64,000 bases of DNA from Herbiconiux sp. A18JL235 (GCF_040939305.1 NZ_CP162511.1:2542001-2606000); one strand, 5' to 3'; numbered from the stretch's first letter, positions 17,568 to 26,404 are shown. Translations and numbers: made by a program. The notes: a model not told the origin generated them from the letters alone.

Positions 17568-18788
17568 CTAGGCGCGCCCCTTCAGGATGAGGTGCCAGTA
17601 CACCCAGGGCAGCAGGTGCCGGTCGGCGACGAAGGTGGAGCGTCGCTCGCGGGCGAGACCCTTCCAGAACGGGATGGTGGGCTTCGGCCGGTAGCGGTCG
17701 TCGAACTCGGCGAAGACGACGGTGGAGCGCGACACGACGAAGGGACAGACGGAGTAGCCGTTGTAGCTCTCGGGCAGCGCCTCGCCCGCGAGGGCGGCGA
17801 CCAGGTTCTTCGCGAGCACCTTCGTCTGCTGCCGGAGGGCGCCGCCCGACTTCGAGGCGAAGACGCCGGCGGCATCGCCGAGCGCCCACACCTCCGGGTG
17901 CCTCGGGTGCCGCAGGGTGAGCGAGTCGACCTCGACGAAGCCTCCCGGCTCCCCCGGCGCCGCGAGGCCGGTGCCGCGCACCCAGTCGGGCGCCGACTGC
18001 GGCGGCACCGCGTGCAGCACGTCGTAATGCAGCCGCTCGGTGGCGGAGCGGTCGCCGACGGCGGCGATGCGCACCGTCTTCGCCGTGGCGTCGACCTCGA
18101 CCATCTCGCTCCCGTAGCGCACCTCGACGCCGTACTCGGCGACCTTGCGCTCGAGCTCGCGGTCGACGAGCGGCATGCCGAACAGCGTCGGGGTGGGCAG
18201 CACCAGAACCACCTTGATGTCGGCGAGAACGCCCGTCGCCCGCCAATAGTCGCAGGCGAGGTACATCGGCTTCTGGGCGGCGCCGGCGCACGACGCCGGG
18301 CCGTCGGGCTGGGTGAACACGACGGTGCCGCTGCGCACCCGCCGCAGCACGGCGGAGGCCTTCTGCGCGAGCTCGTACTCGTAGTTCGACACGCCCGACG
18401 GCGAGGCCATCGCCTCGGTGAGGCCGGGCACCGCATCCCAGTTCTTCTGAATGCCCGGACAGACGACGAGCTGGTCGTAGCCCACCGTCGAACCCGAGCT
18501 GAGCGTGATCGACCGATGGGCCGGGTCGATGCCCTTCACGCGGCCCTTGATCCACCCCACACCCCGCGGCATCACCTCGGCCTGGGGCCGGGCGGCGAGC
18601 GAGGCGGGAGCCGTGCCACCCGCGATGTGCGAGAACATCGGCTGGTACAGGTGCGTCTCGCGGGGTTCGACCACCACGACGTCGTCGACACCGTAGCGGC
18701 GCAGGCGGCCGGCGACGGAGAGCCCGGCGTTGCCGCCGCCCACGACGACGACGCGGTGGTGGCGGGATGCGGGGCGCGTGTCGGTCAT
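17568..18788 (-). CDS. Sulfide:quinone oxidoreductase-like FAD-dependent oxidoreductase
   Basis: A 406-residue flavoprotein. FAD-binding GGGNAGLSVAGRLRRYG is near residue 17, and a second dinucleotide motif region GYDQLVVCPGIQKNWDAVPG lies near 105. A SCAGAAQKPMYLACDYWR segment (about 165-182) carries two Cys residues and matches type II SQR/Hcar-like proteins. WALGDAAGVFASKSGGALRQQ forms the C-terminal FAD contact. Such enzymes oxidise sulfide and pass electrons to quinone at the inner face of the membrane. No persulfide dioxygenase or rhodanese neighbour is present, so the physiological substrate is not proven. It may instead be a related NADH or polysulfide enzyme. Confidence 0.85.
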   Translation of the reverse strand: MTDTRPASRHHRVVVVGGGNAGLSVAGRLRRYGVDDVVVVEPRETHLYQPMFSHIAGGTAPASLAARPQAEVMPRGVGWIKGRVKGIDPAHRSITLSSGSTVGYDQLVVCPGIQKNWDAVPGLTEAMASPSGVSNYEYELAQKASAVLRRVRSGTVVFTQPDGPASCAGAAQKPMYLACDYWRATGVLADIKVVLVLPTPTLFGMPLVDRELERKVAEYGVEVRYGSEMVEVDATAKTVRIAAVGDRSATERLHYDVLHAVPPQSAPDWVRGTGLAAPGEPGGFVEVDSLTLRHPRHPEVWALGDAAGVFASKSGGALRQQTKVLAKNLVAALAGEALPESYNGYSVCPFVVSRSTVVFAEFDDRYRPKPTIPFWKGLARERRSTFVADRHLLPWVYWHLILKGRA

Positions 18789-18879
18789 GGCCTCAACCTA
18801 CTGAGGTGGCCGCCGATCGGCTCGGCAGCGGCCGAACGCTCAGCCCGCGTGCAGGCGAGCGGTCAGTGGTGATGCCCGC

Positions 18880-19041
18880 TCAGTGTCGACGCTGGGTGGG
18901 CAGCAGCGAGAACGCGACGAACAGCGACGCCGAGACGCAGAGGATACCGCCGAAGAACACCCACACCTCGGTGTGGATGCCGAACAGCACGATGCCGAGG
19001 AGGAACAGGAGGATGGCTCCGATGGCGGCGAGCACGTTCAT
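18880..19041 (-). CDS. Small two-helix membrane protein, 53 aa
   Basis: This gene is too short for most ORF filters but well formed. The ATG has a GGAGG Shine-Dalgarno 8 bases upstream. The product starts MNVLAAIGAILLFLLGIVLF, continues with a short polar loop (GIHTEVW) and a second hydrophobic helix (VFFGGILCVSASLFVAFSLL), and ends in a basic tail. The layout predicts two membrane helices with the C-terminus probably cytoplasmic. It lies between the SQR-like gene (91-bp gap, same strand) and divergent tag. Function is unknown. Confidence 0.75.
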   Translation of the reverse strand: MNVLAAIGAILLFLLGIVLFGIHTEVWVFFGGILCVSASLFVAFSLLPTQRRH

Positions 19042-19098
19042 TCTGCAATCCTCCGATGGGGTGACCCGATGGTTCCGACGTCACCAATACTAGAGGAT

Positions 19099-19740
19099 GT
19101 GAACGTCGAGACCGGGCTGATCGTGGGCGCCGACGGGCTGGCCCGGCCGGCGTGGGCGTCCGCCGACCCTCTGCTGCAGCACTACTACGACACCGAGTGG
19201 GGCATGCCGGTGCGCGACGAGCGCGGCATGTACGAACGGGTGAGCCTCGAGGGCTTCCAGTCGGGGCTGTCGTGGGCGACCATCCTGCGCAAGCGCCCCG
19301 CGTTCCGGGAGGCGTTCGACGACTTCGATCCGGATGCGGTGGCCGGCTTCGGCGACGACGACATCGAGCGGCTGATGACCGATGCGCGAATCGTGCGCAA
19401 CCGGGCGAAGATCACCGCCACGGTCGCCAACGCGCGGGCGACGGTGGCGTTGCGCGACGACGACACGGTGGAGGGCGGACTCGCCGGGCTGGTCTGGTCG
19501 TTCAGGCCCGAGACCACGCCCCGACCCGAGCGCGTCTCCGACATCCCGACCAGCTCGGCCGAGTCGATCGCGCTGGCGAAGACGCTGCGGGCCAAGGGCT
19601 TCCGCTTCGTCGGGCCGACGACGATGTTCGCGCTGATGGAGGCGGTGGGCGTCGTCGACACCCACCTGCTGGCGAGCCACCGTCGCGGAAGCTCGGGAGT
19701 CTGGCCCTGCCATGGCGGATGTGGTTCGCTGGAGTCATGA
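19099..19740 (+). CDS. tag: DNA-3-methyladenine glycosylase I (Tag-like, zinc ligands not conserved)
   Basis: Excises 3-methyladenine from alkylated DNA. The 213-residue product contains YYDTEWGMPVRDERGMYE, LEGFQSGLSWATILRKR (with the Glu and Trp of the base pocket) and GFRFVGPTTMFALMEAVG, all Tag family blocks. In E. coli Tag a zinc is held by Cys4, His17, His175 and Cys179. Here the first Cys site reads RPAW, the His site is Tyr (QHYYDTEW), and the C-terminal pair reads HLLASHRR with no Cys, so the zinc snap appears lost. GTG at 19099 is preferred because it leaves room for a promoter before the divergent small gene; an ATG at 19069 is possible. It is coupled (ATGA) to the GNAT gene. Confidence 0.86.
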   Translation: MNVETGLIVGADGLARPAWASADPLLQHYYDTEWGMPVRDERGMYERVSLEGFQSGLSWATILRKRPAFREAFDDFDPDAVAGFGDDDIERLMTDARIVRNRAKITATVANARATVALRDDDTVEGGLAGLVWSFRPETTPRPERVSDIPTSSAESIALAKTLRAKGFRFVGPTTMFALMEAVGVVDTHLLASHRRGSSGVWPCHGGCGSLES

Positions 19741-20057
19741 GCGACAACACTGAGACCGAGGTCGTGCACCAGCCCGAGGGGCACCGCTACGTGCTGGAGG
19801 TCGACGGGCGCGAGGTGGGGTTCACCGGCTACACCGATCGCGACGGCAAGCGGGTCTTCCTGCACACCGAGATCGACCCCGCCGAGGGCGGGAAGGGCTA
19901 CGGCAGCATCCTCATCAAGGGTGCGCTCACGGCGGTACGTGAGGAGGGGCTGAAGGCCGTCGGCATCTGCCCGTTCGTCGAGGCCTACGTGAAGAAGCAC
20001 CACGACTTCGACGACATCGTCGAGCCCGCCTCGATCGAGCTGCGCGCCTCGCTCTGA
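19737..20057 (+). CDS. GNAT-like N-acetyltransferase (YjdJ/GtaN type)
   Basis: A 106-residue minimal acetyltransferase of the short family. HRYVLEVDGREVGFTGYTDRDGKRVFLHTEIDPAEGGKGYGSILIKGAL contains the acetyl-CoA loop (here EGGKGYG), followed by AVGICPFVEAYVKKH, the conserved catalytic-looking CPF-(V/A)-x-Y(V/I) segment. The start overlaps the tag stop (ATGA), so it is co-translated. Small-molecule or protein targets of this subfamily are largely unknown. Its 3' end is 4 bp from the convergent VOC gene. Confidence 0.88.
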   Translation: MSDNTETEVVHQPEGHRYVLEVDGREVGFTGYTDRDGKRVFLHTEIDPAEGGKGYGSILIKGALTAVREEGLKAVGICPFVEAYVKKHHDFDDIVEPASIELRASL

Positions 20058-20061
20058 GCCC

Positions 20062-20445
20062 CTACGCCATCACGGCGATGACGTTGCCCGACGGGTCGGT
20101 GAACCACGCGATGTCGGGCCCCATGCCCGCGGCCTTGCCGCGCCCGATGCCCTTCTCGTCCTGCGGCATGCCGTCGTAGCGCTCGAACTCCACCCCCGCC
20201 GCCGTGAGCTCGTCGACGGCGACGTCGATGTCGGGAACGACGAGGTTGAGCACCGTGAAGGTCGCCGGGGTGTGGTCATCGCCCTTCGGGTACGCCATCA
20301 CCGTCGCGCCTCCCGGCAGCGTGATGGTGAGCATCCCCATCTCGTTCTTGGCCACCTCGAGCCCGAGCACATCGCCGTAGAAGGCAGCAGCCGCATCCGT
20401 GTCACGCACGCTGAAGCCACTGAATCCCTCGGTGTACTGCGTCAT
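20062..20445 (-). CDS. VOC family (glyoxalase-like) protein
   Basis: A 127-residue vicinal-oxygen-chelate fold protein with two beta-alpha-beta-beta-beta modules. The first contains FSVRDTDAAAAFYGDVLGLEV and the second VPDIDVAVDELTAAGVEFE. The last strand IAWFTDPSGNVIAVM carries the typical D-P-(S/D)-G-N turn. Members include glyoxalase I, fosfomycin resistance proteins and dioxygenases. The usual metal ligands of lactoylglutathione lyase are not all evident, so no specific activity is given. It is single and convergent with the GNAT gene. Confidence 0.85.
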   Translation of the reverse strand: MTQYTEGFSGFSVRDTDAAAAFYGDVLGLEVAKNEMGMLTITLPGGATVMAYPKGDDHTPATFTVLNLVVPDIDVAVDELTAAGVEFERYDGMPQDEKGIGRGKAAGMGPDIAWFTDPSGNVIAVMA

Positions 20446-20513
20446 TCCGGCACCGCCTTCGTTTCATGTGAACACCGTCCACAATGTCACCACGGCGTCG
20501 CCGGGTAAAGGGC

Positions 20514-21281
20514 TCAGGCGAAGATCTCGTCGAAGAAGTCGGCCATCGCCCGCCAGCTGCGCGCATCGGCCCTCGGCCGGTAGGCGTCGATTCCGGGCCT
20601 CGTGAAGGCGTGCGGCGTGTCGCTGTAGCTCACGATCTGCCAGTCGAGGCCCGCGCGCTGACGCAACTCGTTCTCGAACGCCACCACCGTCTCGTCGGGT
20701 ACGACAGGGTCGGCGGCCCCGGTGAGCACGAGCAGCGGTGCGTCGAGCGACGCGACGTCGGCGGGCTCGTGCACGATGAGAGCGCCGTGGAACGAGACCG
20801 CGCCCGCGAGCGGGGTGCCGGTGCGGGCGAACTCGAGCGACGCCGACCCGCCGAAGCAGTAGCCCATCACGGCGAGCCGGTCGCGCTCGGCCTCGGCACG
20901 ACCGGCGAGCACCTCGTAGCCCGCCCGCACCCGCGCCCGCAGCGTGGGGAGGTCGGCGTAGTACTGCCGGGCGAGGGCCGATGCCTCCTCCGCGTCGGCC
21001 GGGCGCACGCCCTCGCCGTAGACGTCGGCGGCGAAGGCGACGTAACCGAGGCGCGCGAGCATCTCGCAGCGGGCCCGCACGTAGGCGTCCTCCCCCATCC
21101 AGTCGTGGACGACGACCACGCCGGGCCGGGGGCCGCTCCGCGAGGCGTCCCACACGAGCAGACCGCTCAGGGGCACGCCCGACTCCTCGTAGCGGATGCG
21201 CAGGGTCTCGATCTCCGCACCCTCCGGAAGGGGGACGCTCTCGATGAGATCGCGGAAGGGGGCGGCGGTATCGGTGGACAT
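20514..21281 (-). CDS. Dienelactone hydrolase family protein
   Basis: A 255-residue alpha/beta hydrolase of the DLH family. The Cys nucleophile is in MGYCFGGSASLE (C142), with an Asp in LTGAADPVVPDE and His in SDTPHAFTRPG completing the triad. WMGEDAYVRARCEMLARLGYVAFAADVYG near residues 61-89 is the family N-terminal block. True dienelactone hydrolases act in chlorocatechol degradation, but no catechol pathway genes are nearby and many members act on other esters or lactones. It is monocistronic. Confidence 0.88.
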   Translation of the reverse strand: MSTDTAAPFRDLIESVPLPEGAEIETLRIRYEESGVPLSGLLVWDASRSGPRPGVVVVHDWMGEDAYVRARCEMLARLGYVAFAADVYGEGVRPADAEEASALARQYYADLPTLRARVRAGYEVLAGRAEAERDRLAVMGYCFGGSASLEFARTGTPLAGAVSFHGALIVHEPADVASLDAPLLVLTGAADPVVPDETVVAFENELRQRAGLDWQIVSYSDTPHAFTRPGIDAYRPRADARSWRAMADFFDEIFA

Positions 21282-21325
21282 GCATCCGGTCTATCACGGA
21301 GCCGCCGGGTGCGACGGCCTGCGGC

Positions 21326-22966
21326 TCAGGTGAGCGCGGCGTGCCGCCCCACCCTGGCCCGCAGGTCTTTGCGGAGGATCTTGCCCGAGGTCGACTTCGG
21401 GATCGCGTCGACGAACTCCACCAGGCGAACCTTCTCGTGAGGGGCGACGCGGTCTTGCACCCACTCGATCACCGCGGCCTCGTCGACGACCGCCGGGCCG
21501 TCGGCGCCGCCGCCCGAACCCGCACCGGTCTCGGCGCGGCGCACCACGAAGGCCTTCGGCACCTCCTGGCCGTCGTCGTCGGGAACGCCGATGACGGCGG
21601 CGTCGGTGATCTGCGGATGAGCCAGCAGCACCGCCTCCAGCACCGCGGGCGCCACCTGGTAGCCCTTGTACTTGATGAGCTCCTTCAGCCTGTCGACGAT
21701 GGTGAACACCCCCGCCGCGTCGACCGTGGCGATGTCTCCGGTGTGCAACCAGCCCTCCGGGTCGATGGTGCGGGCCGTCGCCTCCTCGTCGTCGAGGTAG
21801 CCCGTCATCACCTGCGGCCCGCGCACGAGCAGCTCGCCGGGGGCGCTCGGACCGCGTCCGCGCCGCGGCACCCTCACGTCATGACCCGACTCAGGGTCGA
21901 CCACGCGGCACTCGGTGCCCGGAACCGCGAAGCCGATCGACGAGCGGTCGACGTCGCTGCGGCTCACCGGGATGACGTTGGTGACAGGGCTCGTCTCCGT
22001 CATGCCGTAGCCCTGGCAGACCACGCATCCGAGCCGTTCCGCCACCGCTTCGGCGAGCGAGCGGTCGAGCGGGGCGGCACCCGAGAACACCACCTCGACG
22101 TTCGACAGGTCGTACTCGGCGACGAGCGGATGCTTCGCCAGCGCCACGGCGATGGGCGGCGCGATGAAGACCCAGGTGCACCTCTGCTCGCTCACTGTTC
22201 TCAGGAAGTCGGCGAGGTCGAACTTCGGCATGGTGACGAGGGCAGCCCGCTTCAGCAGGGCGAAGTCGAGCAGCACCGACATCCCGTAGATGTGGAAGAA
22301 CGGCAGCACCGCGAGCACGCGGTCGTCGCGGCCGAGTGGGATGACCTCCTGGCACTGCAGCACGTTGGCCACCAGGTTGCGATGCGTGAGCATCACCCCC
22401 TTGGGGTGGCCCGTGGTGCCCGAGGAGTAGGGCAACACGGCGAGGTGGGTCGCCGGGTCGAAGCTCACGTCGGGAGCGGCGGCGCGATCGAACAGGAGGT
22501 CGCTGAGACTGGGGTGGCCGGTGACGCCGTCGATCACGACGAGGCGGTCGTCGGGGATGCCGGCCGCGGTCGCGGCCTCGTGGGCCTGCGGGTACAGCGG
22601 CGAGACCGTGAAGAGCCAGGTCGCGCGGGCGCTGGAGAGCTGGTTCGCGATCTCGGCCACCGTGTAGAGCGAGTTGATCGTGGTCGCGGTGCCGCCCGCG
22701 CGCAGCACACCGTGGAACACGGTGGCGAAGGCCGGCACGTTCGGGCAGAGGATGCCGACGCGGTCGCCGACCGCGAGCCCGCGGGCCGCCAGAGAGCCGG
22801 CGAGCGCGTCGATCTGGGCGACCAGGGCGCGATAGCTGGTCTCGTCGCCGGTGGGGCCGTCGACGAGCGCGACGCGGTCGAGGTCGGACTCGTCGAGCCC
22901 GTCGAAGAGGAGCTGGTAGACGCTCAGCGGGGGGATCTCGAGCGCGGGTGGGGTGGGCCTTGCCAT
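21326..22966 (-). CDS. AMP-dependent acyl-CoA ligase (4-coumarate-CoA ligase-like)
   Basis: A 546-residue adenylate-forming enzyme that activates a carboxylic acid to its acyl-CoA via acyl-AMP. The P-loop-like YSSGTTGHPKGVMLTH is near residue 180, the GYGMTE motif near 315, the HTGD motif near 410 and the C-terminal catalytic Lys in PKSTSGKILRKDL near 527. The sequence and length match 4CL/fatty acid ligase-like clade members. A Gly/Ala insert (AETGAGSGGGADGPAVVDEA) interrupts the C-terminal lid domain. The substrate is not deducible from motifs. It is monocistronic and divergent from nothing close by. Confidence 0.9.
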   Translation of the reverse strand: MARPTPPALEIPPLSVYQLLFDGLDESDLDRVALVDGPTGDETSYRALVAQIDALAGSLAARGLAVGDRVGILCPNVPAFATVFHGVLRAGGTATTINSLYTVAEIANQLSSARATWLFTVSPLYPQAHEAATAAGIPDDRLVVIDGVTGHPSLSDLLFDRAAAPDVSFDPATHLAVLPYSSGTTGHPKGVMLTHRNLVANVLQCQEVIPLGRDDRVLAVLPFFHIYGMSVLLDFALLKRAALVTMPKFDLADFLRTVSEQRCTWVFIAPPIAVALAKHPLVAEYDLSNVEVVFSGAAPLDRSLAEAVAERLGCVVCQGYGMTETSPVTNVIPVSRSDVDRSSIGFAVPGTECRVVDPESGHDVRVPRRGRGPSAPGELLVRGPQVMTGYLDDEEATARTIDPEGWLHTGDIATVDAAGVFTIVDRLKELIKYKGYQVAPAVLEAVLLAHPQITDAAVIGVPDDDGQEVPKAFVVRRAETGAGSGGGADGPAVVDEAAVIEWVQDRVAPHEKVRLVEFVDAIPKSTSGKILRKDLRARVGRHAALT

Positions 22967-23040
22967 GATCCGTCTCCTTTGACAGTGGTGGAGTCATTTG
23001 ACTCCCCCGAGGTGCCCCGCCGCAAGTGCGGGTCACCGGC

Positions 23041-24063
23041 TCAGGCGAGGCGGATGGCGCGCTGCAGGTGAGGGCGGAGCTCGAAGGCGCGGTCGATGCT
23101 GGTGCGGTCGACCCCGCCGCGGCCCCCGGCACCGGCGCCGTCACGCACCAGCTGCGGCAGCAGCGAGCGGCGCACCACCACCGACCCGGTGAGGCGACCC
23201 CGCGTCACGGCGGCGGCCGGCTCGTCGAGCGCGGCATCCGGAACCACCGTGACGAGAGCGGTGAACTTCACGCCCAACGACCGCGCGAGCGCCTTGGCGG
23301 CGCGGCTCAGCTCGTGCAGCGGCTCGACGCCGCGACCCAGCACCTCGCCCACCAGCTCGTCTTTGCGCAGGCGCACGTCGCCGCCCCAGTCCTCCGACTG
23401 CACGGCGAACAGCCCGGCGGGGCCGAGCACCACGTGGTCGATGGTCTCGGGAACGCCGCCGAGTTCACGCCCGGTGAGCACGTTGTTCCAGATCGTGTAC
23501 CCGATGCCGAGCGTCGACACGAGGCCCGCGGTCGCCTCCTCGGCGAGCGCCTTCGCGAGCCACGACCTGATCTCGCGGGGAGCCGAGCGCACGAGCGACG
23601 GCTCGTAGGGGTCGTCGATCGTGACGCCGCGCCCCACCCACTCGCGCAGCAGCTCGAGGTAGCGCTCGCGCTCCTGACCCCCGGGGTGCCCGTAGCTCCT
23701 GGCGCGCACGGTCGAGCTCTCGGCGCGACCCGCGGCGCGGAACGACCCCGTCGCGGGGCCGAAGCCCGAGCCCGAGGTCGACGCCGAGCCCGACGCCCCG
23801 GCCGAGTGCGCCGCACCGCCGTCGCCGCCCACGGAGCGCGAGCCGTGGCCGCGGTCGTAGGCCGCGCGGTCGGCGGGGGTGCCGACGCGCTCCCAGGCGC
23901 GCTGCACGCGGTCGAAGCGCGCGGCGTCTCCCCCGGTGTCGGGGTGCGTCTCGCGGAGCAGCCGGCGGTAGGCCTTGCGCAGCTCGCCGTCGCTCACCCC
24001 CGGGTCGACGCCCAGCACCTCGTAGGGCGTGGGGGACGCGGGGCTCTCGGACACCCGCTCCAC
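23041..24063 (-). CDS. J-domain protein fused to a NERD-like domain
   Basis: A 340-residue two-domain protein. Residues ~12-75 form a J-domain with the diagnostic HPD at 40-42 (LLRETHPDTGG), the Hsp70-stimulating motif. A Gly/Ser-rich linker follows. Residues ~190-310 resemble the NERD (nuclease-related) fold: TGRELGGVPETIDHVVLGPAGLFAVQSEDWGG. Where active nucleases of this fold have a Glu-x-Lys, this protein reads Q-S-E, so nuclease activity is doubtful. No signal peptide or membrane segment. The association suggests targeting of DnaK to a DNA or nucleoprotein substrate (inference). The usp gene is 69 bp upstream on the same strand and could be cotranscribed. Confidence 0.82.
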   Translation of the reverse strand: MERVSESPASPTPYEVLGVDPGVSDGELRKAYRRLLRETHPDTGGDAARFDRVQRAWERVGTPADRAAYDRGHGSRSVGGDGGAAHSAGASGSASTSGSGFGPATGSFRAAGRAESSTVRARSYGHPGGQERERYLELLREWVGRGVTIDDPYEPSLVRSAPREIRSWLAKALAEEATAGLVSTLGIGYTIWNNVLTGRELGGVPETIDHVVLGPAGLFAVQSEDWGGDVRLRKDELVGEVLGRGVEPLHELSRAAKALARSLGVKFTALVTVVPDAALDEPAAAVTRGRLTGSVVVRRSLLPQLVRDGAGAGGRGGVDRTSIDRAFELRPHLQRAIRLA

Positions 24064-24132
24064 GATACCGGCGGATGCTGGAACCCCGCCCCGCGCGGCG
24101 GTCCGCCCCGCACAGGGGCCTCTGGCGGCTCC

Positions 24133-25011
24133 CTACCCCTTGTCGGCGACCCGCAGCACGAGCAGCGGGCTCGGCGCGTGGATGAGCACGTCATGGCTCA
24201 CCGAGCCGAGCAGGAAGCGGCTGAGGCCGCGGCGCCCGTGCGTGCCGACGACGAGCAGCGCGGCGTCCTTCGCCGCGGTGATGAGCGCGGGAGCCGGGGC
24301 GTCGAGCACCACCGAGGTCTCGATGGTGACGGGGTCGGCGCCCGCAGCGCGGCGACTCTCTTCCAGGGCGGCGACGGTCGCGGCGACGCTGGCTTGCGTG
24401 CGCTCCTCGAGGGCGTCGTAGAGCTCGGAGTCGACGCCGAACTCGGGCTGGGTGAGGGGCGGGAGGGTCCAGGCGCTCACCACGGTGACCTTCTCGCCGA
24501 GCCGCGCGGCCTCCGCCACGGCGGCCTCGAGCAGCATCGCCGAGGCCTCGCTGCCGTCGACGCCCACCACCACCCCGCTGCGGTGAGCGGGCGCCAGGTC
24601 GGGGACGACGGCGACCGGCACCTTCGACGCCGCCGCCACCCGCACGCTCACCGCGCTCGTGGTGAGCCGCTCGTAGAGGTCTTTGCGGTAGCTGCCGACG
24701 ACGAGCAGCTCGGCCCCCGTCGACTCGGCCTGCTCGCAGAGCACGGTGACCGGATTGCCGACGGCGACGCGCGAGGAGACGGTGACGTGCGGGGCCTTCG
24801 AGTCGGCGTGGAACGCAGCGCTCGAGAGCACCACCTCGCCCTGCTTCTGCAGCAGGGGCGTCGCGGTGAAGGCGTCGGAGTCCCACGAGGTGTCGGCCAC
24901 GAAGAGCACGTCGACGTCGCGGCCGGTGGCCTCGGCCCGCCGCAGCGCCCAGTCGAGGGCGACCGTCGCCGACGGCGAACCGTCGAACCCCACCAGGATC
25001 GATCCGCTCAT
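24133..25011 (-). CDS. Universal stress protein, tandem UspA domains
   Basis: A 292-residue protein with two Usp domains (residues ~1-140 and ~148-290). The second ends in the ATP-binding pattern VVGTHGRRGLSRFLLGSVSHDVL, matching G-2x-G-9x-G-S. The equivalent place in the first (VVGSYRKDLYERLTTSAVS) is degenerate, so only the C-terminal half probably binds ATP. The start is the second in-frame ATG, with the N-terminus MSGSILVGFDGSPSATVAL typical of the family. Such tandem proteins are common in actinobacteria and respond to hypoxia or dormancy. No promoter element could be called. Confidence 0.9.
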   Translation of the reverse strand: MSGSILVGFDGSPSATVALDWALRRAEATGRDVDVLFVADTSWDSDAFTATPLLQKQGEVVLSSAAFHADSKAPHVTVSSRVAVGNPVTVLCEQAESTGAELLVVGSYRKDLYERLTTSAVSVRVAAASKVPVAVVPDLAPAHRSGVVVGVDGSEASAMLLEAAVAEAARLGEKVTVVSAWTLPPLTQPEFGVDSELYDALEERTQASVAATVAALEESRRAAGADPVTIETSVVLDAPAPALITAAKDAALLVVGTHGRRGLSRFLLGSVSHDVLIHAPSPLLVLRVADKG

Positions 25012-25212
25012 GACTCCGGGCCCCTCTCGTCGCACAGTTCCCTGTGCTCACGAGCCTAGCGAGCCGGTCGTGGCCGAGGCGATGGCGGGGCCGGATGCTC
25101 GGGAATACTGGTGGGGCGCATCCGGTTCCGAGCTTCATACGTTCGCATAAACTTGCGCCGGCGGCGCCACAGCGTGCGGCACGACGGTTCCCGGCACGAC
25201 AGAGGACACACC

Positions 25213-26259
25213 ATGGCAGAGCACACCCCCGACCACTACGAGTTCGGTCTCGACACCTTCGGCGACGTGACGGCGGATGCGTCGGGCGCGCCCCTGCACC
25301 CCGCCCAGGTGCTGCGCAACCTGGTCGAGCAGGGTGAGCTCGCCGACCAGGTGGGCATCGACTTCATCGGCCTCGGCGAGCACCACCGCGACGACTTCGC
25401 CGTGACCTCGCCCGAGGTGGTGCTGGCGGCCATCGCGGCGCGCACCACGCGCATCCACCTCGGGTCGGCGGTCACCGTGCTGAGCTCCGACGACCCGGTG
25501 CGGGTGTTCCAGCGCTTCTCCACGCTCGACGCGCTCTCGAACGGGCGGGCCGAGGTCATCCTCGGGCGCGGCTCGTTCACCGAGTCGTTCCCCCTCTTCG
25601 GCTACCAGCTGAGCGACTACGAGACGCTGTTCGAAGAGAAGCTGAACCTGTTCGCCGCGGTGCGGGAGCAGCATCCGGTGACCTGGGAGGGCTCGACGCG
25701 GGCGCCGCTCACCGAGCAGACGGTGTACCCGCCCGTGGAGCACGGGCTGCTGAAGACGTGGGTGGGCGTGGGCGGCAGCCCCGAGTCGGTGGTGCGCGCG
25801 GCGCGCTACGGGTTCTCGCTCATGCTCGCGGTGATCGGCGGCGACCCGGCACGGTTCGCGCCGTTCTCCGACCTCTACCGCAGAGCGCTCGAGCAGTTCG
25901 AGATCCCGCTGCAGCCCGTGGGCGTGCACTCGCCCGGGCACGTCGCCGACACCGACGAGGAGGCGCGGGAGCAGCTGTGGCCGCACTACCAGCGGCAGAT
26001 GAACCGCATCGGGCGCGAGCGCGGCTGGTCGCCGATGGGGCGGGCGCACTTCGAGCAGGAGACCGGGCCGCACGGGTCGCTGTACGTGGGGTCGCCCGAG
26101 ACGGTGGCGCAGAAGATCGCGTCGGCGCTGCGGGTGATCGGCGCCGACCGCTTCGACCTCAAGTACGGCAACGGCATGCTTGGGCACCCCGAGCTGATGC
26201 GCAGCATCGAGCTCTACGGCACTCAGGTGGTGCCGCGCGTGCGCGAGCTGCTCGCCTGA
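25213..26259 (+). CDS. LLM class flavin-dependent oxidoreductase
   Basis: A 348-residue luciferase-like monooxygenase (FMN or F420). The N-terminal FGLDTFGDV strand, IGLGEHHRDDFAVTSPEVVLAAIAART (residues ~55-80) and the WVGVGGSPESVVRAARYGFS block are typical, as is the C-terminal GSPETVAQKIASAL. An AGAGGA Shine-Dalgarno precedes the ATG. The protein is of the group often annotated as alkanal monooxygenase alpha-like. The substrate is unknown. It stands alone, with a 200-bp upstream region shared with divergent usp and a repeat-rich 400-bp region downstream. Confidence 0.9.
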   Translation: MAEHTPDHYEFGLDTFGDVTADASGAPLHPAQVLRNLVEQGELADQVGIDFIGLGEHHRDDFAVTSPEVVLAAIAARTTRIHLGSAVTVLSSDDPVRVFQRFSTLDALSNGRAEVILGRGSFTESFPLFGYQLSDYETLFEEKLNLFAAVREQHPVTWEGSTRAPLTEQTVYPPVEHGLLKTWVGVGGSPESVVRAARYGFSLMLAVIGGDPARFAPFSDLYRRALEQFEIPLQPVGVHSPGHVADTDEEAREQLWPHYQRQMNRIGRERGWSPMGRAHFEQETGPHGSLYVGSPETVAQKIASALRVIGADRFDLKYGNGMLGHPELMRSIELYGTQVVPRVRELLA

Positions 26260-26340
26260 GGGTGGGGGTGGTGGGGCGGGCGCGTGGCGCGCGCCCCGTG
26301 CGGCGCGTGCCGCCCGCCCGCCCGCCCCGCCACCTCGAGT

Positions 26341-26404
26341 TGGTCGCGCAAAGTGCTCCCATCCTGAGTTTTGGAGCACATTGCGCAACCAACACCTCAG
26401 GATG
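26341..26404. repeat. Interleaved-inverted-repeat element, copy 1
   Basis: The 64-bp unit has the order A-B-TTTT-A'-ACAC-B'. A (26341-26359, TGGTCGCGCAAAGTGCTCC) pairs with A' (26373-26391) at 17 of 19 positions. B (26360-26368, CATCCTGAG) pairs perfectly with B' (26396-26404, CTCAGGATG). The two stems are interleaved. This is the best-preserved of three copies in the 399-bp gap between the 3' ends of two convergent genes. Apart from the repeats, the gap holds only G/C-rich low-complexity sequence. Confidence 0.85.
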
